From positions 1-5,990 of the forward strand of contig JBNJFK010000144.1 in NCBI GenBank assembly GCA_051746765.1: DNA of 5,990 nt. Direction: 5' to 3'. Under the pieces are notes generated by a model that had not been told where the DNA came from, ran no database searches, and saw nothing but the letters and a program-made list of their open reading frames with translations. This DNA comes from JBBEBE01 sp051746765. GTDB taxonomy: Bacteria; Bacteroidota; Rhodothermia; Balneolales; Balneolaceae. The stretch's first letter is position 1. Every line of letters begins with the position of its first letter. The position numbers and the translations under genes were made by a program. Below are positions 5,280 through 5,990 of this stretch, piece after piece.

Positions 5280-5990
5280 AACGGGTATACCATCCCCAGT
5301 AGCCGGCTGCTGCTGCAAAGAGCATGAACAACAGCCCCCATTGTTTCCATGGATGAGTGGGTAGAAGTGGCTCCGGATTGCCAAAAAGAATCCAAGCTCC
5401 CCAGAAGTGTGGGTTGGCCTGCTCTTCAATAAGGGAAATTTTTGCACGCTGAAGACCGTCTGCTCGTCCCGATCCATCTGCCAGCGCTTCATAAAGTCGT
5501 GTAGCCAGCTCCCGGGCGGTCGGGTCGTGTACAGGCCACGCATTGAGAATCAGGCTCTCTGCACCTGCATACCGAAGTGCACGACTGAATCCCATGACGC
5601 CGGCGCCCTGCAGATAGTCGCCTCCGGCAGTATCGCAAGAGTTCAGCATGATGAGTTGATTCTGAAACGGGATGCGGAAGAGTTGCCAGGCGTAGAGTGG
5701 GCGCGTGTTGTTGATATGCGTCGAATCGGCCGCGTGATTCGGCCAGAGCATCATGTGTGAGTAAAGAGGATCTTGCTCGGCAACGACACTGTGAGTGGCG
5801 AGATGGAGGATTCGGGAGCGGGTTGCGCTTTCCAAAAAGGCTGAGTGTGTCGCTTCCCGGTTCAAAAACGTCCGTGTTCTTCCATGAGGATTCAGTATGG
5901 AGGCGATCGATTCCACTTCCGGAACGGCTTCAGGAAGCGGATTCATCCCGGTCGTTTCCGGTGAATGAAAATCGGTTACTGCAAATCCCG
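5260..5990 (-). CDS. CHAT domain protein (caspase-like peptidase family) with C-terminal membrane anchor; 5' end outside window
   Basis: The reading frame is open to the right edge, so the N-terminus is missing; family members usually carry TPR arrays there. An internal ATG at 5946 is used for numbering only. The CHAT domain opens with PLPEAVPEVESIASIL (3-18), then the His motif ILHLATHS with His52 (codon 5791-5793), the Cys motif LNSCDTAGGD with Cys104 (codon 5635-5637), and GAGVMGFSRALRYAGAES (114-131) with the closing ILNAWPVHDPTA and HFWGAWILFGNP. His52 and Cys104 form the caspase-type dyad, so the domain looks catalytically competent. A hydrophobic helix (about 203-220) followed by the basic tail TRFKR anchors the C-terminus. 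The basic tail predicts the CHAT domain on the extracytoplasmic side, if the unseen N-terminus has an export signal. CHAT proteins act as regulated proteases in several bacterial systems; the substrate here is unknown. Confidence 0.9.
   Translation of the reverse strand, partial: GFAVTDFHSPETTGMNPLPEAVPEVESIASILNPHGRTRTFLNREATHSAFLESATRSRILHLATHSVVAEQDPLYSHMMLWPNHAADSTHINNTRPLYAWQLFRIPFQNQLIMLNSCDTAGGDYLQGAGVMGFSRALRYAGAESLILNAWPVHDPTARELATRLYEALADGSGRADGLQRAKISLIEEQANPHFWGAWILFGNPEPLLPTHPWKQWGLLFMLFAAAAGYWGWYTRFKRTTL

Noticed and set aside
5106..5543. Minus-strand open frame of 145 codons overlapping the CHAT and TPR genes
   Set aside because: It is out of frame with the CHAT domain motifs and has no domain of its own; shadow frame.

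Overview
The window is a chromosomal segment with five protein genes, two of them running off its edges, in a compact layout of divergent and convergent pairs. Base composition is near 50% GC by eye and looks even throughout. I see no insertion sequence, CRISPR array, tRNA, rRNA or integration scar. The fused single-chain glycine dehydrogenase, together with a TPR/anti-sigma-like membrane protein and a CHAT protein with a C-terminal membrane anchor, suggests a free-living bacterium of the Bacteroidota/Rhodothermota/Balneolota side of the FCB group. This is family-level impression only and is held with low confidence.

Layout. Positions 1-2295 (minus) hold the first 765 codons of gcvP, the PLP-dependent P-protein of the glycine cleavage system; its last ~190 codons lie beyond the left edge. 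A 209-bp divergent intergenic region (2296-2504) separates it from a ZIP-family metal transporter gene at 2505-3335 (plus). That region holds a perfect inverted repeat that looks like a metalloregulator operator. The transporter gene converges, with an 11-bp gap, on a GhrA-like D-2-hydroxyacid dehydrogenase gene at 3347-4276 (minus). A second divergent intergenic region (4277-4502) leads to a gene at 4503-5279 (plus) for a single-pass membrane protein with an anti-sigma-like N-terminal segment and C-terminal TPR repeats. Its 3' end overlaps by 20 bp the 3' end of a convergent gene (5260 to beyond 5990, minus) for a CHAT (caspase-like) protein with intact His/Cys dyad and a C-terminal membrane anchor.

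How they fit together. The left part is housekeeping metabolism: glycine catabolism into one-carbon units, divalent metal uptake, and reduction of glyoxylate/hydroxypyruvate-type 2-oxoacids. GcvP and the GhrA-like enzyme both touch glycine/glyoxylate metabolism, but they are not in one operon here. The right end is the least ordinary part. By the positive-inside rule, the TPR domain of one membrane protein and the CHAT domain of the other would both face away from the cytoplasm. This makes them candidates for an envelope-located protease/regulator pair. That link is inference from domain content, predicted topology and adjacency.
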